Shown here: piece after piece, positions 40,850-50,259 of the stretch | How the letters are laid out: each line of letters opens with the position of its first letter | How positions within the stretch are numbered: position 1 is the first letter of the stretch | From: an uncultured Erythrobacter sp. | GTDB lineage: Bacteria; Pseudomonadota; Alphaproteobacteria; Sphingomonadales; Sphingomonadaceae | NCBI GenBank assembly: GCA_947502815.1 | Contig: CANNBH010000001.1 | Span: 1,956,818 to 2,020,817, forward strand | Length of the DNA stretch: 64,000 nt | Direction: 5' to 3' | Translations under genes and position numbers: made by a program | The notes under the pieces: model-generated | Seen by the model: only the letters and a program-made list of their open reading frames with translations | Told to the model about the DNA's origin: nothing | Database searches by the model: none

Positions 40850-41605
40850 TTAAAGCTCCAGCCAAGCGTGCACTGCGGCAACATTTGTAAGGTGATAATT
40901 TGCATCGGTGTTCTCTCGCGTTTCGGCAGAGCCGCCAACCAAAATACCGTCACCGCCCAAACCCCGGCACGCGCGAAAGCCCGCCTCATCGGTCACATCA
41001 TCGCCAATGAAGATCGGACGCGAGCCAGCGAAGGTTGGGGTGTCCATAAGCAAGGTCACTGCCCCGCCCTTATTGGCGTCCTTGGCGACAAGTTCTGCGA
41101 CGCATTTGCCGGTTTGCACCGCCCATCCGTAATCCGCGGCTAGAGCTCGCGCGAAAGCGTGGACTTTCGGTCCAAGCTGCTGGTTGCCGCGATAATGCAG
41201 CGCGCCGCCGTGCGGCTTATGCTCGTAATCGGCACCAACCTCACCTGCGAATTGGCGCAAGGCTTGCTCAATTTCTTTTGGCAGCTGAGTAGCGCCACGG
41301 CCCAATTGCTCACCGTCAGCGCCGCGAATGTCCGAACCATGCGAACCCGCGACCGCAACGTTCAGCGCGCCAATATGGCCTTCAATGTCGGCAATCCCCC
41401 GGCCGCTTACCAAAGCAAGCCGTCCGTCCAATCGCTGAGCCAATGCAGCCAACCGGTCCGACAAATCGGCAAGCGGGCGAATTGCGTCGGGGCCAGATGC
41501 CAGCGCAACCAATGTGCCATCGAAATCAAGGAACAGCGCGGCATCGCCTGCATCGATCAAATCGGACAGTGGCGGCGGAGAGCCTAAGACGAGGCTGGAT
41601 TGCAT
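40850..41605 (-). CDS. otsB: Trehalose-6-phosphate phosphatase
   Basis: HAD-family phosphatase that removes the phosphate from trehalose 6-phosphate. The 251-residue protein has the nucleophile motif FLDFDGTL (Asp27, with Asp29), the middle SGRG motif, and the acidic GDDVTDEAGF near residue 206. Start ATG 41605. First gene of otsB-GH15-otsA: its stop is 4 bases from the next start, so the operon is tightly packed. Together they make and perhaps recycle the osmolyte trehalose, consistent with a marine or salt-exposed habitat (inferred). Confidence 0.95.
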   Translation of the reverse strand: MQSSLVLGSPPPLSDLIDAGDAALFLDFDGTLVALASGPDAIRPLADLSDRLAALAQRLDGRLALVSGRGIADIEGHIGALNVAVAGSHGSDIRGADGEQLGRGATQLPKEIEQALRQFAGEVGADYEHKPHGGALHYRGNQQLGPKVHAFARALAADYGWAVQTGKCVAELVAKDANKGGAVTLLMDTPTFAGSRPIFIGDDVTDEAGFRACRGLGGDGILVGGSAETRENTDANYHLTNVAAVHAWLEL

Positions 41606-41740
41606 AAGACCTGCATAAACAACGCACGACCGCGGTCAACAATTACGCTGCACTGCAACAGGAATACTTAAAATAGGCCGGGGATTGTTTAGCAGGCCGC
41701 GTGTTCGCCCAATTCAAAACCGTAGCGCATTGGCCGAATG

Positions 41741-44700
41741 TTACCTGCGGCCCAGGCCAAGGAAATCGAACGTTTCGGTGTCAAATTTGAAGCGGACTGC
41801 CGCAAACACGCCTTTGTCGGTGTTGCGGGCGGCAGAGAAATCGCCGTCACGGAAACCCTCGACATTGTAACCCAGCGTCAGCAGCATTCCGTCCACTGGG
41901 ACAAAGCCAATGGTGGGGCCGTATGCAAAGCTGGTCACGTTATCATCGAGGTTGGCACGCACAGTGGCAGTTGCACCGATTTCGAAACGGTCGCTCAAGC
42001 CAAGCCGTGCATCCGCTCCGGCCAGAACTGTCGTGCCCGAAAATTCAGTGCCTTCAAATTCGTCCAAGTTGTACCGTCCGCCCAAGAACAACGTGTATTC
42101 ATCACGGCGGGTTTGATGTTCGATGCCGAACTCATCTTGATCCCAGCCGCGCGGGCTCCAATTGGTTGACCAGCTGCCGACAATGCGGCGTGACAGGGCA
42201 TCACCGTCAACAATCAAGGCAGTCTGACCTGCGCCGCCTGCCTGTCCGGCGACAGCGTCTGTCACGCGATCGCTGCGATATTCAAGCCGGCCCAGCATCG
42301 CGATTTCGGATGCGTCTGGACGATGGGCAAAGCCAATGCTGGCGTCGAAAATTTCAGTCGAAGCACCGCCGATATCTTTTGCACGCGTCCATGTTGCGCC
42401 AGAGCCTACGATGCTGCCCTCGCCCAATTGACGGATCGCGCCAAAAGTTGCCCCTGTGCGGTTGGCCTGTTCACCATCGCGGTGTTCGCCGCGCGCAGTG
42501 ATGCTCCAGCGATCCTTGCGCCATGCAGCACCGAAAGTGATCGCGTTGAAATCTTCAAACTGCTGGCTATCGGTCAATTGGCCGCCGCTTGCCGCCGGTT
42601 GAAGCGCGTTTACCAAGTCGTTGGCATTGGGCACGCCGTTCAGGGTGCGATTGCCGTCGACCGTCGCGTCCAAGGTCAATTCAGGTGTCACTTGCAGCGT
42701 TTGGGCCAAGCCAAATGCAGCAAAGGTGCGGTTGCCAAATTCGCCGATTGTTTCCTGACCAACTGAGGTAATGATCTGGCCGCCTTGCCACGGGGATGCT
42801 TCGATCCCGCCGCGCAATTGGCGTGAATCAATATTCTCACCATCAGCAATCTCATAGGTGCCGACCAAGCGAATATTGTTGGTCAATGCATAGCGCAGGC
42901 CAAGGCGATGGCGAGCGGGCAGATCGACGCTTTCGGCACTGTCGAGCGCGATTGAGCTGGAGAGCGACACTTCGAGTGAATTGTCGAACAAGCGTTGTGT
43001 CGCGCCCGCTTCAAGAACGGTCGAAACATTGCTGGATCCATCAACAAGGCGATCATCAAAGTGAGACAGGCCAAGACGCAGATCGGTGTCACGGCGGGTC
43101 ATATTGACCTGAGCTTGCGCAGCGCGGCGACGCGAATTGTCAGCCAAGCTATCGTCTTGCCATACGCTACCAATGACGCTGATTGTGTCGCCTAAGAACA
43201 CGCGGCCATCCACGCCAACCTTGCGGCGACCCAATTCGGCGCCGTTTTGTTGACCGATGCCGTATTCGCTATCCAGTTGGCGGGCATAGGCGAGCACATC
43301 GAGCGTGCCGGTCTGATGCTGAACTTCGGCGATCCAACCGGTGGATGTTTCACCTTCGGAGCGGCTCATGGCGACTTCGCCGCGCACTTCGGTGCTGTCG
43401 CCGATCTGTGCACGCAAATCGATGGAACCAATATCTGTCCGGGCCGCGTCGCCTTTATCCGTGATCGCATTCGCGCCGATGCGCACGCGGCCATCGTCGC
43501 TGTTCCAATCAACGCGCAGACCTGCGTTCAGCTCGCTTTGGCCCAAACCATCGGTTTCATATTCGACGATAATGAACTGCGGGTTGAGGTTGTCATCGCG
43601 GCTCAAGACAGGTTGAGCAAAGGTGATCGTGCCCGACAAAAGGTCGATGTCATAATCGAGGAAGCGTGTGAGTGTGCGGGTTGACACGATCAGTTCCGAA
43701 CGGAACCGGTCGCGCACTTCGATGGTCACTTGCTCGCTGTTGGCAAGGATGCTGCGGCTGTCCAATTGATACGGCCCGCTGATGCCTTGACCCTGAATTT
43801 CGTCGCGCTGGAGGCGGCTGGAAATTTCGGCAGCGAATCCGCTGGCTTTGACTTGACCAAAGCGGGCCTCTCCGCGAACACCGGTTGCGGTGCGGTTGTA
43901 ACGGGCCAGACGGGTCTGATCGAATGACGTCTCAAAATCGCCATACAGCGCATAGAATGTCGCGGTTTCGATCCGGACATAGAGGTTCTCACGGCTCGCC
44001 GCGTCGAACCGGCGCGATGAACCATCGGCAAAAACGGTGTAATATGCTTGCGGATCAATGGTGCCCAAGACACGCTGATCTTCGCGTTGTTTCGCGCTGT
44101 CATAAGCCAGCGTGAGCAGGAACTGACCAAGCACGCGGCCTTTCGCATAGAGCGCAACGCGCGCATCTTCGCCAAGGTCACTGTCGAAACGGCCCGCACG
44201 TTCCATATTGTCCGCGACGCTGCGCGCACCCGCGGTGCCTTCGGCCAGACCAACAATGGTCCATTCAATATCGCCCGGTTCAATCCATGCCTCAAGCTGC
44301 TGGTCACGTTCGATTTCACCATCATCAAAGGCGAAATCGAGGCGGAGCGAGCCGCTGACCATGGTCGGAGCGAGTTCAATGAGCGCAATGCCTTCGGTCC
44401 CTTGCACAACCCAGCGGGCTGAGCTTGGAGTGAAACCTGTGAGCTGGTTCAATTGTTGGCGATCAACCGCTTCGGCGCTTTCATAAGGCGCGTTGAGTTC
44501 GAAATTGCCCGAAACACCAGCGCGCAAGGGGCGATTGTTGCGATCGAGCACGCGGATGGCAACAACCGGACGGGTGCGGCCATCGGCAACAAGGTTCGAC
44601 AATTCCGGCACCAATTCAACTTGGGTTGGCGTGGTTGTGAAGAACACTTCGCGGGAGAAAGTCTTGCTGATACCGCCAAAGCTGTTGATGACATCGGCTT

Positions 44701-46954
44701 CGAGCAGCGTGCGCTCATTTTCAAGCCGCACACCGCGCCAGGTGCTAACCGCGAACTGGCCGCGTTCAGGATTTAAAGTTCCTTCGAAGGAAAGGCCGCT
44801 CACGTCTTCGCCGTTGACGCGCAAGACAATGCTCTGCCCCTTGCGGTGACGGATAGCGACACGGATCGCCGGAGCGCGCGGATTGGCAGTAAGGCCCGGC
44901 GTCAAGAAACCGTCCTCGCCGTCACCCAGCGCAATCCAATCGGTGTTGGGCGCGTAGGAAGGCACAGCCGCTTCGGCAGCATCGGCAGTGGTGTCAGCCA
45001 CGCCCGCTTGGACAAGGATTTCTGCGGTAACAGGTGTTTCGGCATCGGAGACGCCGCCAGCGATGGCGTTCACAGCCCGTGCGGTCGCACCATCGGGGCG
45101 CGTTTCCGAAAATTCGTCGGCGCTTTTCAGTGCGCCTTCAGGCACGATGGCATGGAAGTCAGCAACGACAAGGCTGCCGCCTTGGCCGATAACAAAGCGT
45201 GAGCTTGAGCTGCCCGCATTGCGGGTGCCGCGGTGGCAATCAACCAGCTCGGCGCCTTCGGGCAAAGTCATGCCAGCAACCGCGACAACGTGTGTGCCGG
45301 GCACAACACCTTCAAAATGGTAACGGCCATCGGCATCGGTGATCGCATAACTGCCATCTTCCATGACAACGCGAACGCCAGGGATACCGGGACGTGGATC
45401 ATCAAGGGTGCACGGGCCAGCCGTGATCCGGCCAACAATGGTCATCCGGTCAGCAATGGTTTCGCGTTGAATGTCCACCGCAACGCTGGCGCGTGATGTG
45501 CGGCCAACACTGTCGGTAACCACAGCATCGTTCAGCGCCTGGCCCGGAGGCGCATCAGCGCGGACCGTCATAGCGTAGGTAACACGGCGCGAACCGCCTG
45601 CTGGAATATCGCCCAATGCAACCGTCAATTGGCCGCCATCTGGCGTGATAGAGACGGCATCGGGTGCCTCGACGCCGTCCACACGGATGGTGTCAGGGCG
45701 AAGACGCAGGAAAGATGATGGCGTGTCTGTCATCACAACATCGCGGCGCGGCCGCGATTGGTCGGCGTTGTTCGCGGTGATCGAATAGAAAACAACGTCA
45801 CCGGGCTGCACTTGCTGACGCGAAGCTGTTTTTACGAGGCCGACATCCAGACCCGCCCGATCAAGCGGAATATCCACCTGAACTGGGGTCGGATCATCCA
45901 GCACAAAAGAACCGCCATAGGATGCATCGAGGATAATGAAGCCCCGGCCATCAGGACGCGTGATTTGAGCGATATTGGCCGGGCTGACCACAGATGGTGC
46001 GGTGTAAGGATCAGGCGGAGTAATTTCGAGCCGGTAGGTGCCCAGGAACGTGAGCGGGAACCAAAACTCCCCCTCTCCTAAATCCGTCACATTGCCCGCG
46101 CCATCGGTGACCGATTGGCCCGAGATGAGTGTTGAAGGCCACGATGTGACGCCGTCTTCGGCAAACACAGTCGCAGGCTGGCCCGTGGCGACATCGATCA
46201 AAGTGACTGTCGCGCCGTCAACCGGCTCACCCGTTTCACTGTCAAAGACAACACCAAATGGATCGGCCAGCACATCAATCGCTGTTTCCACCAGCACGGT
46301 GTTATCGCCGGGCAACGTCGCGGTGATCGCAATGTTTGCGCCATCCACGATGCTAAGGCGGCAATCGCCCTGCACCACGGCAGGAGGCATGCGGATCGTG
46401 TCGATCTGACCTACAAAAACACCTGTGTTGTTGCCGGTTTCAAAGATCGTTTCGGTTTCGCGGTCGCCCGTCGTTGTTGTGATTGTGATCGAAAGTTGAT
46501 CGATCTCGCTTGCGTTCGTGTTCGCCCCCTGCGCGTCCACTTGGAACAAAACGGTTTGGCCGGCACGCACAGTGTTGCTTTGCTCAACCTGTCCATCCTG
46601 AGGCGTCAACGCGATATCGGAAGTGGTCGTGCCGCCTTGCGGACTTTGACCAATAGCGCGGCACAAGGGCGCGCGGAAATCCAGATCAACCCCGCCCTGC
46701 GTCGTCGGACGAAAAGCAGTGATTGAAGGGGGTGGCAATGTGACATCCAGCGTCACAGTGTTGCTTGTGGTGCTCGCAGAGCGGCCAACAAACTGCCACG
46801 AAGCCTCAGCGGTGTTTTCGATAGTCCGGACAACGTCCGAACCTCCACCGTCTGGGGTATCTTGAGCGATCGCCCCCTCTCCAGACACGCCGAATGGCAG
46901 CAGCACTAGTGAAAGTGCCGCTGTCACGCGCCTGAAAGAGGGGGGAACACGCAT
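41741..46954 (-). CDS. Giant DUF11/SdrD-like outer-membrane barrel protein
   Basis: A 1737-residue exported protein (signal peptide about 1-31). The mature start carries TIENTAEASWQFVGRS, also seen in the two small paralogues upstream. Then come SdrD/carboxypeptidase-regulatory-like domains (GVVFDSETGEPVDGATVTLID; PGIPGVRVVMEDGSYAITDADG), a DUF11 domain (LVKTASRQQVQPGDVVFYSI) and Ig-like segments to about residue 950. The last 700 or so residues alternate polar and hydrophobic residues (VRGEARFGQVKASGFAAEI, LTLGYNVEGF, GVFAAVRFKF), as in a large outer-membrane barrel; the last 20 residues end LGLGRR rather than in an aromatic. It is the fourth gene of the operon. Function unknown; assembly or anchoring of a surface fibre is inferred. 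Confidence 0.85.
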   Translation of the reverse strand: MRVPPSFRRVTAALSLVLLPFGVSGEGAIAQDTPDGGGSDVVRTIENTAEASWQFVGRSASTTSNTVTLDVTLPPPSITAFRPTTQGGVDLDFRAPLCRAIGQSPQGGTTTSDIALTPQDGQVEQSNTVRAGQTVLFQVDAQGANTNASEIDQLSITITTTTGDRETETIFETGNNTGVFVGQIDTIRMPPAVVQGDCRLSIVDGANIAITATLPGDNTVLVETAIDVLADPFGVVFDSETGEPVDGATVTLIDVATGQPATVFAEDGVTSWPSTLISGQSVTDGAGNVTDLGEGEFWFPLTFLGTYRLEITPPDPYTAPSVVSPANIAQITRPDGRGFIILDASYGGSFVLDDPTPVQVDIPLDRAGLDVGLVKTASRQQVQPGDVVFYSITANNADQSRPRRDVVMTDTPSSFLRLRPDTIRVDGVEAPDAVSITPDGGQLTVALGDIPAGGSRRVTYAMTVRADAPPGQALNDAVVTDSVGRTSRASVAVDIQRETIADRMTIVGRITAGPCTLDDPRPGIPGVRVVMEDGSYAITDADGRYHFEGVVPGTHVVAVAGMTLPEGAELVDCHRGTRNAGSSSSRFVIGQGGSLVVADFHAIVPEGALKSADEFSETRPDGATARAVNAIAGGVSDAETPVTAEILVQAGVADTTADAAEAAVPSYAPNTDWIALGDGEDGFLTPGLTANPRAPAIRVAIRHRKGQSIVLRVNGEDVSGLSFEGTLNPERGQFAVSTWRGVRLENERTLLEADVINSFGGISKTFSREVFFTTTPTQVELVPELSNLVADGRTRPVVAIRVLDRNNRPLRAGVSGNFELNAPYESAEAVDRQQLNQLTGFTPSSARWVVQGTEGIALIELAPTMVSGSLRLDFAFDDGEIERDQQLEAWIEPGDIEWTIVGLAEGTAGARSVADNMERAGRFDSDLGEDARVALYAKGRVLGQFLLTLAYDSAKQREDQRVLGTIDPQAYYTVFADGSSRRFDAASRENLYVRIETATFYALYGDFETSFDQTRLARYNRTATGVRGEARFGQVKASGFAAEISSRLQRDEIQGQGISGPYQLDSRSILANSEQVTIEVRDRFRSELIVSTRTLTRFLDYDIDLLSGTITFAQPVLSRDDNLNPQFIIVEYETDGLGQSELNAGLRVDWNSDDGRVRIGANAITDKGDAARTDIGSIDLRAQIGDSTEVRGEVAMSRSEGETSTGWIAEVQHQTGTLDVLAYARQLDSEYGIGQQNGAELGRRKVGVDGRVFLGDTISVIGSVWQDDSLADNSRRRAAQAQVNMTRRDTDLRLGLSHFDDRLVDGSSNVSTVLEAGATQRLFDNSLEVSLSSSIALDSAESVDLPARHRLGLRYALTNNIRLVGTYEIADGENIDSRQLRGGIEASPWQGGQIITSVGQETIGEFGNRTFAAFGLAQTLQVTPELTLDATVDGNRTLNGVPNANDLVNALQPAASGGQLTDSQQFEDFNAITFGAAWRKDRWSITARGEHRDGEQANRTGATFGAIRQLGEGSIVGSGATWTRAKDIGGASTEIFDASIGFAHRPDASEIAMLGRLEYRSDRVTDAVAGQAGGAGQTALIVDGDALSRRIVGSWSTNWSPRGWDQDEFGIEHQTRRDEYTLFLGGRYNLDEFEGTEFSGTTVLAGADARLGLSDRFEIGATATVRANLDDNVTSFAYGPTIGFVPVDGMLLTLGYNVEGFRDGDFSAARNTDKGVFAAVRFKFDTETFDFLGLGRR

Positions 46955-46976
46955 TGTCTAATTCCTGCCTTTGATC

Positions 46977-48107
46977 TTAATCGATCGTGACTTGGAAATA
47001 GACCGAGCGGGTTGTGCTCGCAGGGAGATCGCTGAGATCAGCTGAAATCTCGTCTGGATCACCACCGGTTCCAGCGGTGAATGTCGCATCACCACCTTCT
47101 TCGTCGGTTCCGCCCGAACACGTAGCGATATCATCGCTAGGATCTGCGGCAGTGCCGTTGTCGTCAATCGTGGCAGCTCCGTCGACAAAGATGCCGAAGT
47201 CGCTCGCTGTGAAAGTTACGTCAGCAGGCAGATCATCCGAAACGGTCACTGCGGTTGCAGTGGCTGCGTCGGCTGCGTTCGTGACTGCGATACAATATTC
47301 GATCACAGCACCCGGAATTGCTTTCGGGTTGGTGGTGCCATTTACTGGATCACTAACGATGCGGCTCGATTTGACGACGCTTACAACAGCGCCAGCAACT
47401 TCGAACTGACCTGTGGCAGAATCGTCGCCTTCGTTGGCGGCTTCTTCAGCGGTGCTTGTACCGTCGGCAAGAACAGTGTCTTCGCCTGCGGTGTTTGCAT
47501 CGGTGTCAGCAAGGCCGAAGATTTCAGCACCCAAACCAGCTGCGCCAGCTTCGTGTGCATCAGCAACCAGAACGATGTCGAATACGTCATCATTCGCAGC
47601 GTCGGCCGAAATGTCAGCGACAACAATAACCGCAATGGTTTCTGCGCCTGTGCCATCGTCGGCTGCTACTTCGTCGAGGAAGGTGATTGCACCCGCGTCG
47701 ATTTCAGTCTGTTGCAAAACGCCGTCACCGTTCGCATCAAGATAGATCGTGATGTTGTCGATGTTGGCGCCGGTGCCGGCTGTCAGAACAGTCGAAAGGT
47801 CAAGATCAACAATGTCGTTCGACAGGTTGGTAACGTCAAACGCAAGAGCAGCCTGATCCTGGCCCGGCGATACCGAGACAGGGCTTGCACCTGTGAATGT
47901 GACATCCACGTCGATCACACGGTCAACCGTAAAGGTATCGCTGTCCGTGACCTCGTTCTGTGTTTCTCCACCGACTTCGAAGGAGACCGAGACATTGTTG
48001 GTGATGGTATCACCAGCAGTTGTCCCGACCGCCCAAGCCGGTGTGCTGGACATTGCGATCAGCGCTACCGCGCTCACCGCACCCAGCAACTGGGTTGTTG
48101 GTTTCAT
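46977..48107 (-). CDS. Exported DUF11-like protein with EF-hand-type loop
   Basis: A 376-residue secreted protein. The signal peptide ends near STPAWAVG (residue 28). The mature part starts TITNNVSVSFEVGGE, kin to the neighbours' TIENTA motif, followed by a beta domain with an EF-hand-like loop, DANGDGVLQQTE (residues 124-135), and an acidic Ala/Asp/Glu-rich spacer. A DUF11-like domain follows (VSVVKSSRIVSDPVNG ... YCIAVTNAADA), with one Cys pair (YCIAV and ATCSGG). It ends VYFQVTID, like the 341-residue paralogue. Start ATG 48107 with GAGG nine bases ahead. It lies 22 bases before the giant barrel gene, so the two are co-transcribed. Confidence 0.87.
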   Translation of the reverse strand: MKPTTQLLGAVSAVALIAMSSTPAWAVGTTAGDTITNNVSVSFEVGGETQNEVTDSDTFTVDRVIDVDVTFTGASPVSVSPGQDQAALAFDVTNLSNDIVDLDLSTVLTAGTGANIDNITIYLDANGDGVLQQTEIDAGAITFLDEVAADDGTGAETIAVIVVADISADAANDDVFDIVLVADAHEAGAAGLGAEIFGLADTDANTAGEDTVLADGTSTAEEAANEGDDSATGQFEVAGAVVSVVKSSRIVSDPVNGTTNPKAIPGAVIEYCIAVTNAADAATATAVTVSDDLPADVTFTASDFGIFVDGAATIDDNGTAADPSDDIATCSGGTDEEGGDATFTAGTGGDPDEISADLSDLPASTTRSVYFQVTID

Positions 48108-48204
48108 GTTAGTGGTCCTCTGCGTGTGCCCCGTGTCAATTCGTCCGCCCACGGAACTTGGCGGTTACCCTTCACCTTGCGGTGAGTGATTCCATTTTCG
48201 CTGA

Positions 48205-48684
48205 TCAGCGAACGATGACTGGATATTCGAGCCTTCCGCTCTCGCCCGGTGCGACCGAGGGGATCGTCAAACGAACATGCGTGACATCAGAATGGGTCGC
48301 GGTGCGCGATGCGCCATTTTCGTCGACGACGGAAAGGGTGGAAAGCGCCCCCCAAGTTTCGCCTGCGTCGACCGAAACGATCAGATCAGGGTCTGCATCA
48401 GGCGCAAGCCGAACGGCGTCGGGAAGTGGATTGTCGAGCACGATGTTCGCAATCTCTTCGGCACCATCGTTAGCGTAATTCGTTCCAAGGACGAGCCGTT
48501 TGCCCGGCACGATCACGCCCGGCTCGACGAGCTGGGTGGTCTCATTGCCATCCGCATCGACCGAAGTCTCAACGCCTTTAACGTCGCTCGAAAGAGCAAA
48601 CGGGCTTTGTGCATGGGCCGCAATTGGCATCGCGGATGCAGAGACAACAAGCAAAGCTGCGATCATGTTCTTGAACGTGTTCAT
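48205..48684 (-). CDS. Small exported protein of the DUF11 operon
   Basis: A 159-residue secreted protein with a clear signal peptide (MIAALLVVSASAMPIAAHAQ). The mature domain, VEPGVIVPGKRLVLGTNYANDG ... VRLTIPSVAPGESGRLEYPVIV, reads as one beta-sandwich of the DUF11 or NEW3 type, smaller than its neighbours and without their TIENTA start or a Ca-like loop. Start ATG 48684 with GAGGA eight bases before it. It lies 27 bases after the 341-residue gene and 97 before the 376-residue one. A subunit or adaptor role is a guess. Confidence 0.82.
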   Translation of the reverse strand: MNTFKNMIAALLVVSASAMPIAAHAQSPFALSSDVKGVETSVDADGNETTQLVEPGVIVPGKRLVLGTNYANDGAEEIANIVLDNPLPDAVRLAPDADPDLIVSVDAGETWGALSTLSVVDENGASRTATHSDVTHVRLTIPSVAPGESGRLEYPVIVR

Positions 48685-48711
48685 TTTAGTGTTCCTCAAT
48701 TTTGAGAAGAA

Positions 48712-49737
48712 TTAATCGATGGTGACGTCAAAGGTGACGGTGTGAACCGTGCCCCCGGCAACTGTGCCGAGATCAACTGAAATGCCGCTGGCGTCAGAAG
48801 CCTCTGCAGCATCATCGCCGCTGGCATCGGTCAGATCACCGCCATCGAGTGTCACGGTTTCTGCGGAATAGGTGGTGTCTTCGGGGATTGCGTCGGTGAC
48901 GGTCAGATCGTCGACCGAACCGCTGCCAGAAACTGTGGCAACGATCGTAAAGGTGGCGATCGATCCGGGAACGACACTGTTGCCGCCAAATGGATCAGCC
49001 ACACTCACAGATTTGGTGAGCTCAACTGACGTGATCCCGACCTGCAACGATCCAGTTGCGCTGGCAGCGGCTCCCGTTGAGCCGACAATTGCATCACCGC
49101 CGTCAACACCTTGGCCCGCAAATGTAGTGCCCGGTGCGCCGGTGCCCGTGACCGCTTCGGCCGTGAGTTCAATATCGCTGGCATCACCATCGACAACTCC
49201 ATCGGGAACCGTGACGATCACGAAAACCGTAAGAGTCTCATCCGCTTCCAAAACCTGAGTTGTTTCCGGCGCTGTCAGAATCTCATCGACGCCTTCGTCG
49301 TATGTTCCGTTACCATTGGTATCGATTGCAATGCTGACCACTGCGGTATCAAAGTCATTGCCCGCGACAGCTGGGTTGGCCGTTAGCTCATAAGCTTCAG
49401 GACCATTGCCTTGGTTCGTCACTTCATACGTAAGGACCGACTGACCCGGGACCGCGCCAATTGGTCCGCTGTCCAATGACGTCACGGTCACATCCAGCAA
49501 TTCATCCACACGCACGACAACGGTGTTTGAATCGACCGACTGCGAGCCGTCCCCATCTTCGTAAGTTGCCGTGGCAGTGTTTTCGATAAGAGTGCCAGCG
49601 CCCACTCCTTCTGCGAGGGCCGCTTGCGCGCCAAACGACGCCAGTGCAAAGGCTGCGATGACAGGACTAGCTGTGCGAACACCCGCAATAACCGAGGAAA
49701 TCGGTTGGCGCAGGGAAGAGTGTGATGGTTTCGACAT
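48712..49737 (-). CDS. Exported DUF11-like protein with EF-hand-type loop, first gene of operon
   Basis: A 341-residue secreted protein with a long N-terminal signal region (hydrophobic core VIAAFALASFGAQAALA, about 26-42). The mature chain begins TLIENTATATYEDGDGS, shared with the giant barrel protein. It then has a beta domain with an EF-hand-like loop, DTNGNGTYDEGVDE (residues 139-152), and a DUF11-like C-terminal domain (VELTKSVSVADPFGG ... TDAIPEDTTYSAETV) ending VTFDVTID. It is a paralogue of the 376-residue protein. Start ATG 49737 with GAGG about 14 bases upstream. A 520-base gap with palindromes precedes it. Confidence 0.87.
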   Translation of the reverse strand: MSKPSHSSLRQPISSVIAGVRTASPVIAAFALASFGAQAALAEGVGAGTLIENTATATYEDGDGSQSVDSNTVVVRVDELLDVTVTSLDSGPIGAVPGQSVLTYEVTNQGNGPEAYELTANPAVAGNDFDTAVVSIAIDTNGNGTYDEGVDEILTAPETTQVLEADETLTVFVIVTVPDGVVDGDASDIELTAEAVTGTGAPGTTFAGQGVDGGDAIVGSTGAAASATGSLQVGITSVELTKSVSVADPFGGNSVVPGSIATFTIVATVSGSGSVDDLTVTDAIPEDTTYSAETVTLDGGDLTDASGDDAAEASDASGISVDLGTVAGGTVHTVTFDVTID

Positions 49738-50259
49738 TGTAGTTCTGCAGTCCTCAAGAATGATTCAAACCAAGCGTTTCAAGAAACGGGCCAAACTTAG
49801 AAAACCGCTTCTTTTCATGTGCTTGAATATTGCGGTGACGAAATTCGTCCCGATGATTTGATGAATTTCGCAAAATGCATGACTGGCCCTTCGCAAAACG
49901 CGAATTCTCTTGCCGGCGAAACGAAGGGAACTCGTTGCCAGTCGGAAACGTGGTCAAAGCCAAGCTGATGGTATTATCCGTATCCATACTTAGGCCGGAT
50001 ACCGAGCAATGGTTATCAACCCGTTAGCAAAGCCGTAAAAACCGCAGAGTTCTGCGGTTTAGGACACAAGATTTTACAATTCGACATAGTTAACATGAGA
50101 GTGTTTTCGGGCTGCGAAAAAACGCGTTTTTCCCGGAATTCCGCGAAGAATTCTACCTACCGGTCAGAACAACACTGCTCGCTATTGACCTAAGGCAGCA
50201 AAAGAAGCCTTGGCCCAAAAGTTGAAAAACAAACGCGATTTGACGTGAAAATGCGGCTT
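49738..50259. promoter_or_regulatory. AT-rich control region upstream of the DUF11 operon
   Basis: Over 500 bases without a gene, AT-richer than the surroundings. It holds two notable palindromes: 50039-50060 (AAACCGCAGA and TCTGCGGTTT around GT), and the exact 14-bp AAAAACGCGTTTTT at 50118-50131. A GGAATTCC-type site and a second GAATTC follow at 50135-50153. These could be operators, or a terminator of transcription from the DUF2891 side, which ends in the opposite sense only if it reads on past 50260. No consensus promoter can be named with confidence. Confidence 0.5.
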
